This document shows positions 24,753-32,575 of a stretch of DNA of 47,408 nucleotides, in pieces. Position 1 is the first letter of the stretch, and each line of letters starts with the position of its first letter. The position numbers and the translations under genes were made by a program. Location of the stretch: positions 1 to 47,408 of the forward strand of contig JAZDOK010000080.1 in NCBI GenBank assembly GCA_043798715.1. The letters run 5' to 3'. Under the pieces are notes generated by a model. That model was not told where the DNA came from. It worked only from the letters and a program-made list of their open reading frames with translations, and ran no database searches. Source of the stretch: JAZDOK01 sp043798715. GTDB taxonomy: Bacteria; Vulcanimicrobiota; JAZDOK01.

Positions 24753-26085
24753 TTTTCACGGGCAGCTTGAGTTTTTCCCGGATGATTTGATTCCATGGCT
24801 CGATCTTCAAGGCCTCTTCGTAGGCCCGGCGGCTCTCCTCTTTCATTTTCTTTTCCGCGTAAAAATCCCCCATGTAGACCTGGATTGCCGTCTCGAGAAA
24901 CGGTCTGGCGTGCAAGGCCAGATAGGTGCCATAGTAGCCCATGGCGGGAACGCGGGAGCTGGAAAGTTCCTGTTTGAACTGGTTTAAAAGGCTCTCCGCG
25001 CCCATGATGTCCCCTTTTTCCCTTAGAGACACTAACTTAATGAGGAAGGCCCTCACATCGGGACCCGGCGGAACCTGGATTCCGGACTGAGTTAAAACCA
25101 GCCTGGTTTTTTTCTCTGCTTCTTCCAATTTCTGTGAGGAAAGCCTCTTCCCAAGATATACATTCATTGCCATAAGAAGCACTTCGTCCCCCATGAAAAG
25201 CCTGGCATAGTGTGGGGTCTTGATTTTATCAAAAATCGTGATGGCCCCAGTAAAGTGATTTTCTGCCGCCGCCCTGTCTCCCCGGGAGAGATCGCACAGT
25301 CCCATCATGGTATAAAGGGGCCTCAACTCGACCCCGCCCTCCAAAGACTGTGTCTCGTAACGGACGTCGGTCAATCCCTCGTATTTTTTAAACAGTTGTT
25401 CCGCCTTGGGGATGTCTCCCTGCATAAAGGCGATAAAACCCCGGATCAGGAAGGGCCCGGACTCCTCCTTATTCATCTTTGAAATTTTTTTGAGAACTTG
25501 ATCGGCTTCTTCCAGGTATAGAGGATCGCTCTTTCCGCTGGTCTGGACTTCCAGAAAGTATTTCTTGGCGAAGGCTTCCGCATAGGCGAGATAAAGGGGG
25601 ATGAAGACCGGCTCGCCCCCGGCGAGCATTTTCCTGGCAATAGTGACGGCCTGATCGGTCTCTCCCGCTTCTGAGAGAGAGGAAACCAGGATCGCTTTCT
25701 TGTCGATTGGAAGGTTCTGTCGGGCCATATAGGAAAGGTTCTCCCGGGCTTCCTCAAAATTTCCTCTCAAGGTCTCGACCTGAGCCAGACCCATCCGGTA
25801 ATTCAGGGCATCCGGCTCCTTCCGGAGGGCCTCCTTCAGGTTTTTTTCAGCCTTATCCAGGTTCCGCTCACGCAAGTCCTTTTCAATATTCTTCCAGGCC
25901 CCTGTATTTTCTTCCAGAAGTCTCTCTTGAGTAGGCAAGGGAGCAGTTGTATTCGTTTTTACTCCTGCATTGGACGCCCCTGCTTCCCCAGGTTTCTCCT
26001 TCTTTGCACAGGAAACAAGGAAGACTCCTGTGACCGCGATAACCAGTAAAATCATAATGATGGAGAAAATCAATCTTTTAATCAT
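24745..26085 (-). CDS. TPR-repeat lipoprotein
   Basis: 446 aa with an N-terminal hydrophobic segment and the lipobox LVSC at residues about 23-26. TPR-type helix pairs run from about 68 to 175 (KAEKNLKEALRKEPDALNYR) and again at the C-terminus (GDFYAEKKMKEESRRAYEEA). Paralogous to the membrane-anchored TPR protein at 21718. First gene of a three-gene unit (TPR lipoprotein, glycosyltransferase, TPR protein). GGGGGAG lies before the ATG. Confidence 0.85.
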   Translation of the reverse strand: MIKRLIFSIIMILLVIAVTGVFLVSCAKKEKPGEAGASNAGVKTNTTAPLPTQERLLEENTGAWKNIEKDLRERNLDKAEKNLKEALRKEPDALNYRMGLAQVETLRGNFEEARENLSYMARQNLPIDKKAILVSSLSEAGETDQAVTIARKMLAGGEPVFIPLYLAYAEAFAKKYFLEVQTSGKSDPLYLEEADQVLKKISKMNKEESGPFLIRGFIAFMQGDIPKAEQLFKKYEGLTDVRYETQSLEGGVELRPLYTMMGLCDLSRGDRAAAENHFTGAITIFDKIKTPHYARLFMGDEVLLMAMNVYLGKRLSSQKLEEAEKKTRLVLTQSGIQVPPGPDVRAFLIKLVSLREKGDIMGAESLLNQFKQELSSSRVPAMGYYGTYLALHARPFLETAIQVYMGDFYAEKKMKEESRRAYEEALKIEPWNQIIREKLKLPVKNA

Positions 26086-26173
26086 GTGGTCTCCCCCTCT
26101 GTCCCATAATGGGTGCGAGATTTAATTAAAGATGAAGCGGCATTTTTCCTGCTGACTGGTTGGTCCCTGCATC

Positions 26174-26210
26174 GAAAAACCCCGGTTTGGTCTTCCGACT
26201 GAACCGGGGT
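26174..26210 (-). terminator. Terminator of the glycine-zipper gene
   Basis: On the minus strand ACCCCGGTT (26210-26202) pairs with AACCGGGGT (26187-26179), followed by TTTTTC. It lies between the stop of the glycine-zipper gene and the start of the TPR lipoprotein gene, so the latter needs its own promoter; no clear one is seen. Confidence 0.75.
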
Positions 26211-26243
26211 CATTTGTTGCGTAAAGATAAAAGCAGGCGCTGG

Positions 26244-27311
26244 TTACTTGTGGGATTTTTCTCCTCCGGTTACCACCCGGACGATGGTGTTGATGGCTAT
26301 GGCGCCCATCGCCCCAATGATTCCTCCAAGGCCGGCCATGAAAATCTTGTCCATTACGGGATTCTGGATGCCGCTGGTTGGACGCTCGTACAACTCCTCT
26401 AATTTAATGCTCCCGTCGGGATTTCTCTGGGGCACCGGTCTGTAGATCGGTAAGTTCTCAGCCGGGGGACTTCCCGGCGGGCCCGGCTCAAACTGCGCGG
26501 CCGGGGCCGAGGGAAGCGGCTTGGAGCTGCTGGAAGTAAAATCCATGTTTGTGTAACCGACTATCTCGTGTTTATAAACGGGGCTCTGGTATGGGATGGT
26601 CGGTGCATAGGCATCCTTGATTTCTCTAGTCTTTTCGGCGAGATAAAGGCCTCCGGCGGCCCCAGCGGCAGCTCCGCCCAGGACTCCGAGGGTTCCTCCC
26701 AAGCCTCGGCCGGACTTTTCCTCGCCCTTGTTTTCAGGAGGGCTTTCGATCTTTTCCCCGTGCCCGCCGACGGCACCGATGATTTTAAGAACCACCCCCG
26801 TCACCAGTCCTACTGCGCCGCCGATGATCGTGCCTCCGACGATACCCAGGATGCCCCCGGTAGCCACATCTATATCTTTTTTATAAGTCACCTGGGGCGA
26901 GGTGTAGGTCCCAATCTTTTCCTCCACGATGACGGGTTTTATAACGTGACGGAAGTCGTTGCCCGAAGGAGTAACCGTGTCCTGCTGGCCCACGAGTTTC
27001 GGGTCCAGGATGTCATGGACCACTCCGGGCCCGATTTCCGGTTTTCCATCAGTCTTAAGGTTGGAGTAGCGGGTGAGCAGCCCAGTGGCGCCGCCGACTG
27101 CTCCTCCCAGGGTGGCACCGGCCTTGGTGCAGGTGCCTATCCCGGGCAACTTCCTGCTCGTTTGGCCGCTGTAGTCGTCAACTTCGGAGAGCAGGGTTTT
27201 CTCTTCTCCGACTTCGGCCGTTGCTTTGCCGGTAATATTACTCTTCACCCAGTCTTTGGCCTTGCCAATGATGCCTGAATGCTGTATTTCGTTGCTTTTA
27301 TCAATTTGCAT
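26244..27311 (-). CDS. Glycine-zipper membrane protein
   Basis: 355 aa with three Gly-rich hydrophobic segments: GATLGGAVGGATGLL (residues about 64-78), ATGGILGIVGGTIIGGAVGL (about 150-170) and LGGTLGVLGGAAAGAAGGLY (about 208-227), plus a C-terminal GLGGIIGAMGAIAINTIV. GxxxG spacing is typical of glycine zippers that pack helices in membranes. The rest is Pro/Ser-rich and probably disordered. No signal peptide and no recognised enzyme domain. It has an unusually good promoter with an upstream palindrome shared with a clostripain gene. Function unknown. Confidence 0.6.
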   Translation of the reverse strand: MQIDKSNEIQHSGIIGKAKDWVKSNITGKATAEVGEEKTLLSEVDDYSGQTSRKLPGIGTCTKAGATLGGAVGGATGLLTRYSNLKTDGKPEIGPGVVHDILDPKLVGQQDTVTPSGNDFRHVIKPVIVEEKIGTYTSPQVTYKKDIDVATGGILGIVGGTIIGGAVGLVTGVVLKIIGAVGGHGEKIESPPENKGEEKSGRGLGGTLGVLGGAAAGAAGGLYLAEKTREIKDAYAPTIPYQSPVYKHEIVGYTNMDFTSSSSKPLPSAPAAQFEPGPPGSPPAENLPIYRPVPQRNPDGSIKLEELYERPTSGIQNPVMDKIFMAGLGGIIGAMGAIAINTIVRVVTGGEKSHK

Positions 27312-27342
27312 GCCGGGGCCTCCCCTCTCTATTTCATCCTAC

Positions 27343-27371
27343 ATTATAACAGGGCGGTTATTTTCTGTAAA
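27343..27371 (-). promoter_or_regulatory. Promoter of the glycine-zipper gene
   Basis: Minus strand: TTTACA (27371-27366), 17 nt, TATAAT (27348-27343), with a TG extension. The predicted leader is about 25 nt. Confidence 0.8.
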
Positions 27372-27379
27372 CCCCGCGA

Positions 27380-27396
27380 TGTTAACAGTTTGTTAA
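27380..27396 (-). promoter_or_regulatory. Palindromic operator-like site of the glycine-zipper gene
   Basis: Minus strand TTAACAAACTGTTAACA, matching the site before clostripain copy 2 (5311-5327) at 16 of 17 positions. Both lie 8 nt upstream of a -35 hexamer. Placement suggests an activator or an UP-like element. Confidence 0.5.
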
Positions 27397-27422
27397 CTTT
27401 TATCAGGCCCGGCTCCGCTTTT

Positions 27423-28157
27423 TCATGAAGTTTCAGGATTCTCCCGCGGGGCGGTGAGGCGCCGCTCCTCCTCTTTCAGGGCGGCGTTTTTAAAGAGATC
27501 GGGCCGGCGGAGAGCGGTACGCCGGAGGGATTCCTGCCGGCGCCAGCGGGCGATCTCGGCGTGATTCCCGGAGATAAGTACTTCCGGGACCTTAAGATTC
27601 CTGTATTCCTGGGGGCGGGTGTACTGTGGGAAGTCGAGAAGCCCGTCTGAAAATGACTCAAGCAAGGCGGATTCCTCGTCAATGACGCCGGGGATCAGGC
27701 GGGAAACGGCCTCGACGACGACCATGGCGGGAAGTTCTCCCCCGGTGAGAATGTAATCTCCGATGGAAAGTTCCATGTCGGCGAGGCCCTCGCGGATCCT
27801 TTCATCGAAGCCCTCGTAGTGACCGCAGATGAGGATAAGGCGGCTCATCCCGGAGAGCTTACCTGCTGTTTCCTGGTTAAACAGACTCCCCTGGGGAGTC
27901 AGGAGGATCACGGAGCCCCTATCCTGAGCCAGGTCGCGGACGGCGTCCACGGCCTCAAATATGGGTTCCGGTTTCAACACCATGCCGGAGCCGCCCCCGA
28001 ATGGAGCGTCGTCTACGGTCCGGTGTCGGTCATGGGTGTAATCCCTAAGGTTGTGGAGGTGAATGGAAAGGAGTCCGGCCTCCTGCGCACGTCTGAGGAT
28101 GCTGGCGTTGAGCGGTTCAAATACCTGGGGGAAGAGGGTGATGATGTCAAACCGCAT
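27423..28157 (-). CDS. trmD: tRNA (guanine-N1)-methyltransferase
   Basis: 244 aa SPOUT-family enzyme that makes m1G37 in tRNAs reading CNN codons. Motifs: MRFDIITLFPQVFEP at the start, HRTVDDAPFGGGSGMVLKPE in the middle, and the knot residues LICGHYEGFDERI and GDYILTGGELPAMVVVEA. Complete length. Last gene of the ffh operon in this window; rplS, which follows trmD in many bacteria, is absent. Overlaps rimM by 11 nt. Confidence 0.96.
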   Translation of the reverse strand: MRFDIITLFPQVFEPLNASILRRAQEAGLLSIHLHNLRDYTHDRHRTVDDAPFGGGSGMVLKPEPIFEAVDAVRDLAQDRGSVILLTPQGSLFNQETAGKLSGMSRLILICGHYEGFDERIREGLADMELSIGDYILTGGELPAMVVVEAVSRLIPGVIDEESALLESFSDGLLDFPQYTRPQEYRNLKVPEVLISGNHAEIARWRRQESLRRTALRRPDLFKNAALKEEERRLTAPRENPETS

Positions 28158-28677
28158 CTTTTTCCCCTTCGATCGCCGTCATATCGACAATCATCCGGTT
28201 TTCGGCAAGATCTATCTTTCGGATCACTTTATTAAGGGCCGGAATAAGGTAAGTAGCTTCGCCCCTGGTCTGGTAGATGTCGTGGGCCGGGGTATGGATG
28301 ATCTCCTCGATGACACCCAGGCGTCTGCCCTCCTCGTCGAAGACCTCCAGGCCTTCGATCTGGAAAAGGTAGTAGGATCCCTCCGGCAGCGGCCGCCTGT
28401 CCTCCATCCGGATCTGGATGAGCACGCCGATGAGAGTGAGGGCGGTCGTGCGATCACACACTCCCTCCAGGCGAAGGATGAGGTTTTTTTTATGTGGCCG
28501 GGCCTCGAGGATCCGTATCATGCGGCGGAGCGGCATCCGGGTTGGATGGTGGAAAAAGAAAGAAGACCGCTCATGGAACCGCTCCGGAAAGTCGGTGAGA
28601 ACTCTCACCCGGACTTCTCCCGCGATGCCGTGAGCGGTCAGAATTTCTCCGATGGCGATGAATTCAGGATTTTTCAG
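28147..28677 (-). CDS. rimM: Ribosome maturation factor RimM
   Basis: About 176 aa. The conserved RimM start (FIAIGEILTAHGIAGEVRVR) is near the beginning and the PRC-barrel half covers residues about 95-170 (YYLFQIEGLEVFDEEGRRLG). The frame has no ATG or GTG in a suitable place. A TTG at 28704 lies inside ylqD with no fitting ribosome site. A CTG at 28677, in a CTGA overlap with the ylqD stop and four bases after AGGG, fits best. Works in 30S assembly with S19; 11-nt overlap with trmD. Confidence 0.88.
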   Translation of the reverse strand: MKNPEFIAIGEILTAHGIAGEVRVRVLTDFPERFHERSSFFFHHPTRMPLRRMIRILEARPHKKNLILRLEGVCDRTTALTLIGVLIQIRMEDRRPLPEGSYYLFQIEGLEVFDEEGRRLGVIEEIIHTPAHDIYQTRGEATYLIPALNKVIRKIDLAENRMIVDMTAIEGEKDAV

Positions 28678-29087
28678 GGTTCCCTGATCTCTATGATTTC
28701 CCAATCCTTGATCACTACTTCGGCCTTGGCTACTTTCTCGAGGAAATTATCCCCCACTTTGAGTTGAACGGAGCCTTCGAGCATTCGGAAGGGCAGTTCC
28801 GCGCCGTTCTGGACATTTTCCACTTCCTTGATTCTCCACTCAAGTTCGCCCCGCATCCGGATCAGTCGTTCTTTTTCTGCTTCAAGCTGCCGGGTGAGGA
28901 GGGAAGCCTGATTGGGGTTGCTCGTCTCGACGGCCTGGATCTGCTTTTGCGTCTCGCTGTCCATGTGATGCAGATTATCCTCGATGCTCTTGATGGCTTC
29001 CATGGCCTCGGAGATCAGCTGCTGCCTGAACTGATCGGTCATGATGACCTTGATCGCCACCGGTCGTTTGATTTCTAAAGCTGGCAC
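28674..29087 (-). CDS. ylqD: YlqD family protein
   Basis: 137 aa with a central helical, probably coiled-coil stretch (residues 28-90; QLEAEKERLIRMRGELEWR) between short beta segments (ending KAEVVIKDWEIIEI). YlqD occupies this exact place, between khpA and rimM, in Bacillus. Its function is unknown. GTG start at 29087 after GGGGGGA. The family is largely Gram-positive and cyanobacterial, a hint about affiliation. Confidence 0.8.
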   Translation of the reverse strand: MPALEIKRPVAIKVIMTDQFRQQLISEAMEAIKSIEDNLHHMDSETQKQIQAVETSNPNQASLLTRQLEAEKERLIRMRGELEWRIKEVENVQNGAELPFRMLEGSVQLKVGDNFLEKVAKAEVVIKDWEIIEIREP

Positions 29088-29102
29088 TTCCGCTATCCCC
29101 CC

Positions 29103-29333
29103 TTATCCGATGATATCGATGCTGATCCTCTTGCCGTCCTTCTTGGCGGCGGCATTGACGATGGTCCTCAGGGCCTCCGCAATTCTACCGTGCTTTCCGA
29201 TGATCTTTCCCATGTCATCCGGCGCGACTTTCAGTTCGAGAATGACGGATCGCTCGCCTTCCACCTGTGTCACGGCAACGTCATCAGGACTGTCTACCAG
29301 AAATCGGGCTACGTAGTTAAGGAGTTCTTTCAC
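29103..29333 (-). CDS. khpA: KH-domain RNA-binding protein KhpA
   Basis: 76 aa single KH domain with the GxxG loop in IIGKHGRIAEALRTI. The second GTG (29333) is preferred as start because GGAGG lies 7 nt before it; the GTG at 29342 overlaps that SD. KhpA binds structured RNA and, with KhpB, influences cell division and translation in Gram-positives. Between rpsP and ylqD in the operon. Confidence 0.92.
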   Translation of the reverse strand: MKELLNYVARFLVDSPDDVAVTQVEGERSVILELKVAPDDMGKIIGKHGRIAEALRTIVNAAAKKDGKRISIDIIG

Positions 29334-29360
29334 AGCGTTCACCTCCGGATAATCTGAGTT

Positions 29361-29750
29361 TTAGGAAGCGGTTTCCGCCGGCTTCACTTCCTCTTTGTTT
29401 TCGGACTCCTTGCTTTCCGCTTCTGCGGCGGGAGTTTCCTTCAGGGCCTTCTTGCGCTCGATGTTTCGCTTGAGGGTCGTGACGGCCGGGGGTTCAGATG
29501 CCTTAAACTTCTCCCACATTCCACAGCGGTGGAGGAGTTTCTGCACGACGTCGGTCGGCTGCGCGCCCTTTTTCAGCCACTCCAGCACTAGGGGCTCGTT
29601 GAAAGAGATGACCGGCGGCTCCGTCAGGGGATTGTAAAATCCCAGCGTTTCCAGGAACCTCCCGTCCCGCGGGCTCCGTGAGTGGGCAGCCACCAGCCGG
29701 TAGGAGGGCTGTTTCTTCTTGCCGACTCTTCTCAGTCTCAGTTTAACCAT
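29361..29750 (-). CDS. rpsP: 30S ribosomal protein S16
   Basis: 129 aa. The S16 core (MVKLRLRRVGKKKQPSYRLV, then GRFLETLGFYNP) is standard; a Lys/Glu-rich tail of about 40 residues extends beyond the usual 80-90 aa, as in several phyla. AAAGGAGGTG before the ATG. Confidence 0.96.
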   Translation of the reverse strand: MVKLRLRRVGKKKQPSYRLVAAHSRSPRDGRFLETLGFYNPLTEPPVISFNEPLVLEWLKKGAQPTDVVQKLLHRCGMWEKFKASEPPAVTTLKRNIERKKALKETPAAEAESKESENKEEVKPAETAS

Positions 29751-29777
29751 GTTTTACACCTCCTTTACACAGGGTAT

Positions 29778-31127
29778 TCATCCCCAGAAGGGAATCTTCA
29801 TCATCTTTTTCCGTCCGCCTTTTCCGGGCCGGTCGAAGCCGGCTAACTGCTTCATCATTTTCTTTACCATGTCGTACTGCTTGATCAGGCGGTTGACGTC
29901 GGAGACTTCCAATCCGGCCCCGGAGGCAATCCTCCGCCGCCGGCTGGAATTTAGAATTCCCGGTTCGCTCCGCTCATCTCTTGTCATCGAGCAGATGATG
30001 GCCTCTATGTGGGCCATCTCTTTTTCGTCCACCTGGATGTCCTTCAAACCCTTCGCCTGGGCGAACCCCGGCATCATCCCCAGGATCTGCTCCAGTGGCC
30101 CCATTTTCCTTAACTGCCGGAGCTGCTCCAGGAAGTCCTCGAGGGTGAAGCTCTGCTCCCGGATTTTCTGTTCCAGCTCCTGGGCCTTCTGGGAGTCGAA
30201 GGCCGTTTCGGCCTTTTCGATGAGGGTCAGGACATCCCCCATCCCCAGGATCCTGCCGGCCATCCGGTCCGGGTGGAAAGGCTCCAGAGCGGTCAGCTTC
30301 TCGCCGACTCCGACAAATTTAATCGGTTTTCCGGTCACCGATTTGATCGAAAGGGCCGCGCCGCCCCTGGCGTCTCCGTCCAGTTTGGTGAGAATGAGGC
30401 CGTCAACGCCCACGCTGCGGTCGAACTGCTCGGCCATCTGCACTGAATCCTGGCCGATCATTGAATCAACGACGAGGAGGACTTCGGTCGGTCTAATTTT
30501 CTCCTTGATCTCAACCAGTTCCCGCATAAGTTCTTCGTCGATGTGCAGTCTTCCTGCAGTATCGATGATGAGGATGTCCCGTCCCTCCTGGGTCGCCTGT
30601 TTGAGGGCGCCGAGGCAGATATTGAGAGGGGTCTGTTTGTCTCCCAGTGAATAGACCGGAACCTCGATCTGGCTCCCCAGGACCTGAAGCTGGGTGATGG
30701 CCGCGGGGCGATAGACGTCGGTTGCGGCCAGCATGGGGCGATGGCCCTTCTCCTTGAGGTGCAGGGCCAGCTTGGCCGTGGTGGTGGTCTTTCCGGAACC
30801 GTGCAGGCCGACCATCATGAAGATGGTGGGGGGCTGGGAGGCGATGGTGAGCTTCTCGTTCGAGGAGCCCATCAGCTCGACGAGTTCGTCCCGCACGAAC
30901 TTGATGACGAGCTGGGCGGGCGTCAGGCTGTCCCATATGGCCTCCCCAACGGCGCGCTCCTTCACCTTCTTGATGAAGTCGCGGGCCACCTGGAGGTTGA
31001 CGTCGGCCTCCAGCAGGGCCATGCGCACTTCGCGCAGAACGTCGTTCACGTCCTGCTCGCTTAGTTTGCCCCGCCCCCTCAGTTTTTTGAAGATGGCGGA
31101 AAGTCTCTCTGAAAGGTTTTCAAACAT
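29778..31127 (-). CDS. ffh: Signal recognition particle protein Ffh
   Basis: 449 aa, full length. The N domain, the GTPase domain with P-loop GLHGSGKTTTTAKLA (residues about 105-119), DTAGRLHIDEELM and TKLDGDARGGAAL, and the M domain (GMMPGFAQAKGLKD; SRRRRIASGAGLEVSDVNRL) are all present. Binds 4.5S RNA and targets membrane proteins co-translationally. First gene of a six-gene minus-strand operon (ffh, rpsP, khpA, ylqD, rimM, trmD), transcribed from the promoter at 31157-31185. ylxM is absent. Confidence 0.97.
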   Translation of the reverse strand: MFENLSERLSAIFKKLRGRGKLSEQDVNDVLREVRMALLEADVNLQVARDFIKKVKERAVGEAIWDSLTPAQLVIKFVRDELVELMGSSNEKLTIASQPPTIFMMVGLHGSGKTTTTAKLALHLKEKGHRPMLAATDVYRPAAITQLQVLGSQIEVPVYSLGDKQTPLNICLGALKQATQEGRDILIIDTAGRLHIDEELMRELVEIKEKIRPTEVLLVVDSMIGQDSVQMAEQFDRSVGVDGLILTKLDGDARGGAALSIKSVTGKPIKFVGVGEKLTALEPFHPDRMAGRILGMGDVLTLIEKAETAFDSQKAQELEQKIREQSFTLEDFLEQLRQLRKMGPLEQILGMMPGFAQAKGLKDIQVDEKEMAHIEAIICSMTRDERSEPGILNSSRRRRIASGAGLEVSDVNRLIKQYDMVKKMMKQLAGFDRPGKGGRKKMMKIPFWG

Positions 31128-31156
31128 TATTTCTTCATTATCTCTTTCGCGCTGTA

Positions 31157-31185
31157 AGTATAGCCCAAGCGGCCTGGGCTGTCAA
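31157..31185 (-). promoter_or_regulatory. Promoter of the ffh operon
   Basis: Minus strand: TTGACA (31185-31180), 17 nt, TATACT (31162-31157). A consensus -35 with the same -10 as the infC operon. Confidence 0.85.
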
Positions 31186-31209
31186 GAAAAGCGACCGATG
31201 ACAATGACT

Positions 31210-31379
31210 GGGAAGGGGCTGGGACATCAATCGTCAAGACACAGCCCTGCTACCCCTTTTCCCGTTCGTGGTGAGCTTGTCGAACCATGAACGGATGGGT
31301 CTTGCCCTTCGACAGGCTCAGGGCGAACGGGTGACATTGGGAGAATTAAGGGGAAGGGGCTGGGTGTCAATCGTCAAGA
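31210..31379. repeat. Pair of 29-30-bp direct repeats
   Basis: GGGAAGGGGCTGGG followed by an almost identical 15-16 bases ending TCAATCGTCAAGA occurs at 31210-31239 and again at 31351-31379. Between the copies is the palindromic element 31261-31331. The second copy includes the last codons and stop of the minus-strand gene at 31367. Confidence 0.75.
31261..31331. repeat. Dispersed palindromic repeat (GTTCG..CGAAC type)
   Basis: CCCGTTCG at 31261-31268 and CGAACGGG at 31324-31331 are perfect inverted ends. Inside are GTGAGCTTGTCGAACCATGA and CCTTCGACAGGCTCAGGGCG, sequences that recur widely as intergenic repeats in bacterial genomes and are often misannotated as peptides containing MVSLSNHE and LRQAQGER. 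Confidence 0.75.
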
Positions 31380-32092
31380 TCAGGCCATCGGGGGTATATC
31401 CATGCAGGCTTTATTGTTGCAAAATAACCGACTACGCCGAATTCCCCGGTTTGCATTCTCTTAAAGAAATCTTCAGTGGTGGGCAAAATTAGCTTAAATC
31501 CTTCTTGAGGCATAATATAAGGTTGTCCGAATCTGTCAACTAATTTCGCCTCCAAATCCTTATCATTTGTGTCGATAATAATGCTATTATCTAATAAACA
31601 AACAAAGGCGACTGGATTAGACGGTGCAAGGCCATACCCATTTTTAGATATCATAAGAATAATTTTAGCTTTAGATAGTTTTTCTTTCGTTAATTGAGCT
31701 GAGTATGTGCCAATTACAAAATCATCTGGGCTTATAGAAGTCTGTCTGGATATTTTAAAACTTCTTTCATCCCAATCGTCATAAGTTTTATGGTTTTGCC
31801 AAGTAATTTTTGCTATTGTTTTATCTTTTTCGACAGAAATTACCTTAGCCAATCCTGTGTTGTATATCGGATATTTCATATATGTAACAAAAGAATGAAT
31901 CGTCAGAAACATATCCTTTTGGAAATTTGAATTACGGCCTTTGTTAATTATAATATCATCACCATCTACTTTTTCAATTCTTGCCGTAATCAGTATTAGA
32001 TACGGTTTTTGTTCTTCACTAAAGGCCCCTTTCCATAAAAAGCCCCAAAATACGCCGATTACAACAATGAACAAAATGAATTTATACTTCAT
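31367..32092 (-). CDS. Hypothetical membrane-anchored protein
   Basis: 241 aa from the ATG at 32092 (AAGGGG upstream). An N-terminal hydrophobic segment (residues about 4-22) then a soluble, beta-rich part with many Ile/Lys/Asp; KDMFLTIHSF followed by ISVEKDKTIAKITWQ resembles short OB-like beta segments, but no family is recognised. The gene is AT-rich compared with ffh and with the Ehr genes beside it, and its last codons run into a 29-bp repeat, so its natural C-terminus may have been altered. Possible horizontally acquired gene. Confidence 0.55.
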   Translation of the reverse strand: MKYKFILFIVVIGVFWGFLWKGAFSEEQKPYLILITARIEKVDGDDIIINKGRNSNFQKDMFLTIHSFVTYMKYPIYNTGLAKVISVEKDKTIAKITWQNHKTYDDWDERSFKISRQTSISPDDFVIGTYSAQLTKEKLSKAKIILMISKNGYGLAPSNPVAFVCLLDNSIIIDTNDKDLEAKLVDRFGQPYIMPQEGFKLILPTTEDFFKRMQTGEFGVVGYFATIKPAWIYPRWPDLDD

Positions 32093-32191
32093 CAAATTTC
32101 ATCCCCTTAACACCAACATACCCCCAACTTCTGAGGGATCCTCTTCGATTATGATTGTATCATTACAGAAGGCCGTTATCAAGACGTCGAA

Positions 32192-32410
32192 TTGCCTCAT
32201 GGAATTAAGGGGAGGAGGGGGTGTCTCCCTAAGAAAGGCGTTGCGGAGGCCGAGCGGGCACGGGCATGGTGTCCCGCCAATGGCGGGACGAGCGAGGCTG
32301 AGCACCGAATCGCGATTTTCACGCTGGGAAAATCGACGGTGTACTTTCGTGGGAGATACCCCCGACAGCCCCGGCCTTGTAGCGCTTAACTGTCATGCCT
32401 TATGAGGCAA
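32192..32410. other. Structured inverted-repeat element, ncRNA- or MITE-like
   Basis: Nested inverted repeats: outer TTGCCTCAT (32192-32200) with ATGAGGCAA (32402-32410); GGGGGTGTCTCCC (32217-32229) with GGGAGATACCCCC (32351-32363), one G-U wobble; inside, GTCCCGCC-AAT-GGCGGGAC (32271-32289), and CACCG/CGGTG (32303-32307, 32337-32341) around CGATTTTC/GAAAATCG (32313-32320, 32328-32335). No convincing gene in any frame. The following 165 bases to 32575 hold only AT-rich DNA with a possible TATAAA at 32456 and a four-codon frame. Confidence 0.6.
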
Positions 32411-32575
32411 CGGGGAAAAGCGACCAGAACCATTTTTATTCTTCCATGATGCGGTTATAAATATCAAATAACGCAAGAAGGAGAATCCGGACATGAGATC
32501 AAAGTAGATACCCTCGTTGGGAGATAAATAGAATAAAAGGCTGGAGAAAAAAGATAATAACTCTACTTTTAAGAT

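Noticed and set aside
31268..31492. Small frame with MVSLSNHE and LRQAQGER
   Set aside because: This is translation of a widespread palindromic repeat, not a gene.
32412..32575. A possible promoter and four-codon frame (ATG at about 32490) before the Ehr operon
   Set aside because: The TATAAA near 32456 has only a poor -35 partner, and the tiny frame is not supported by anything else.
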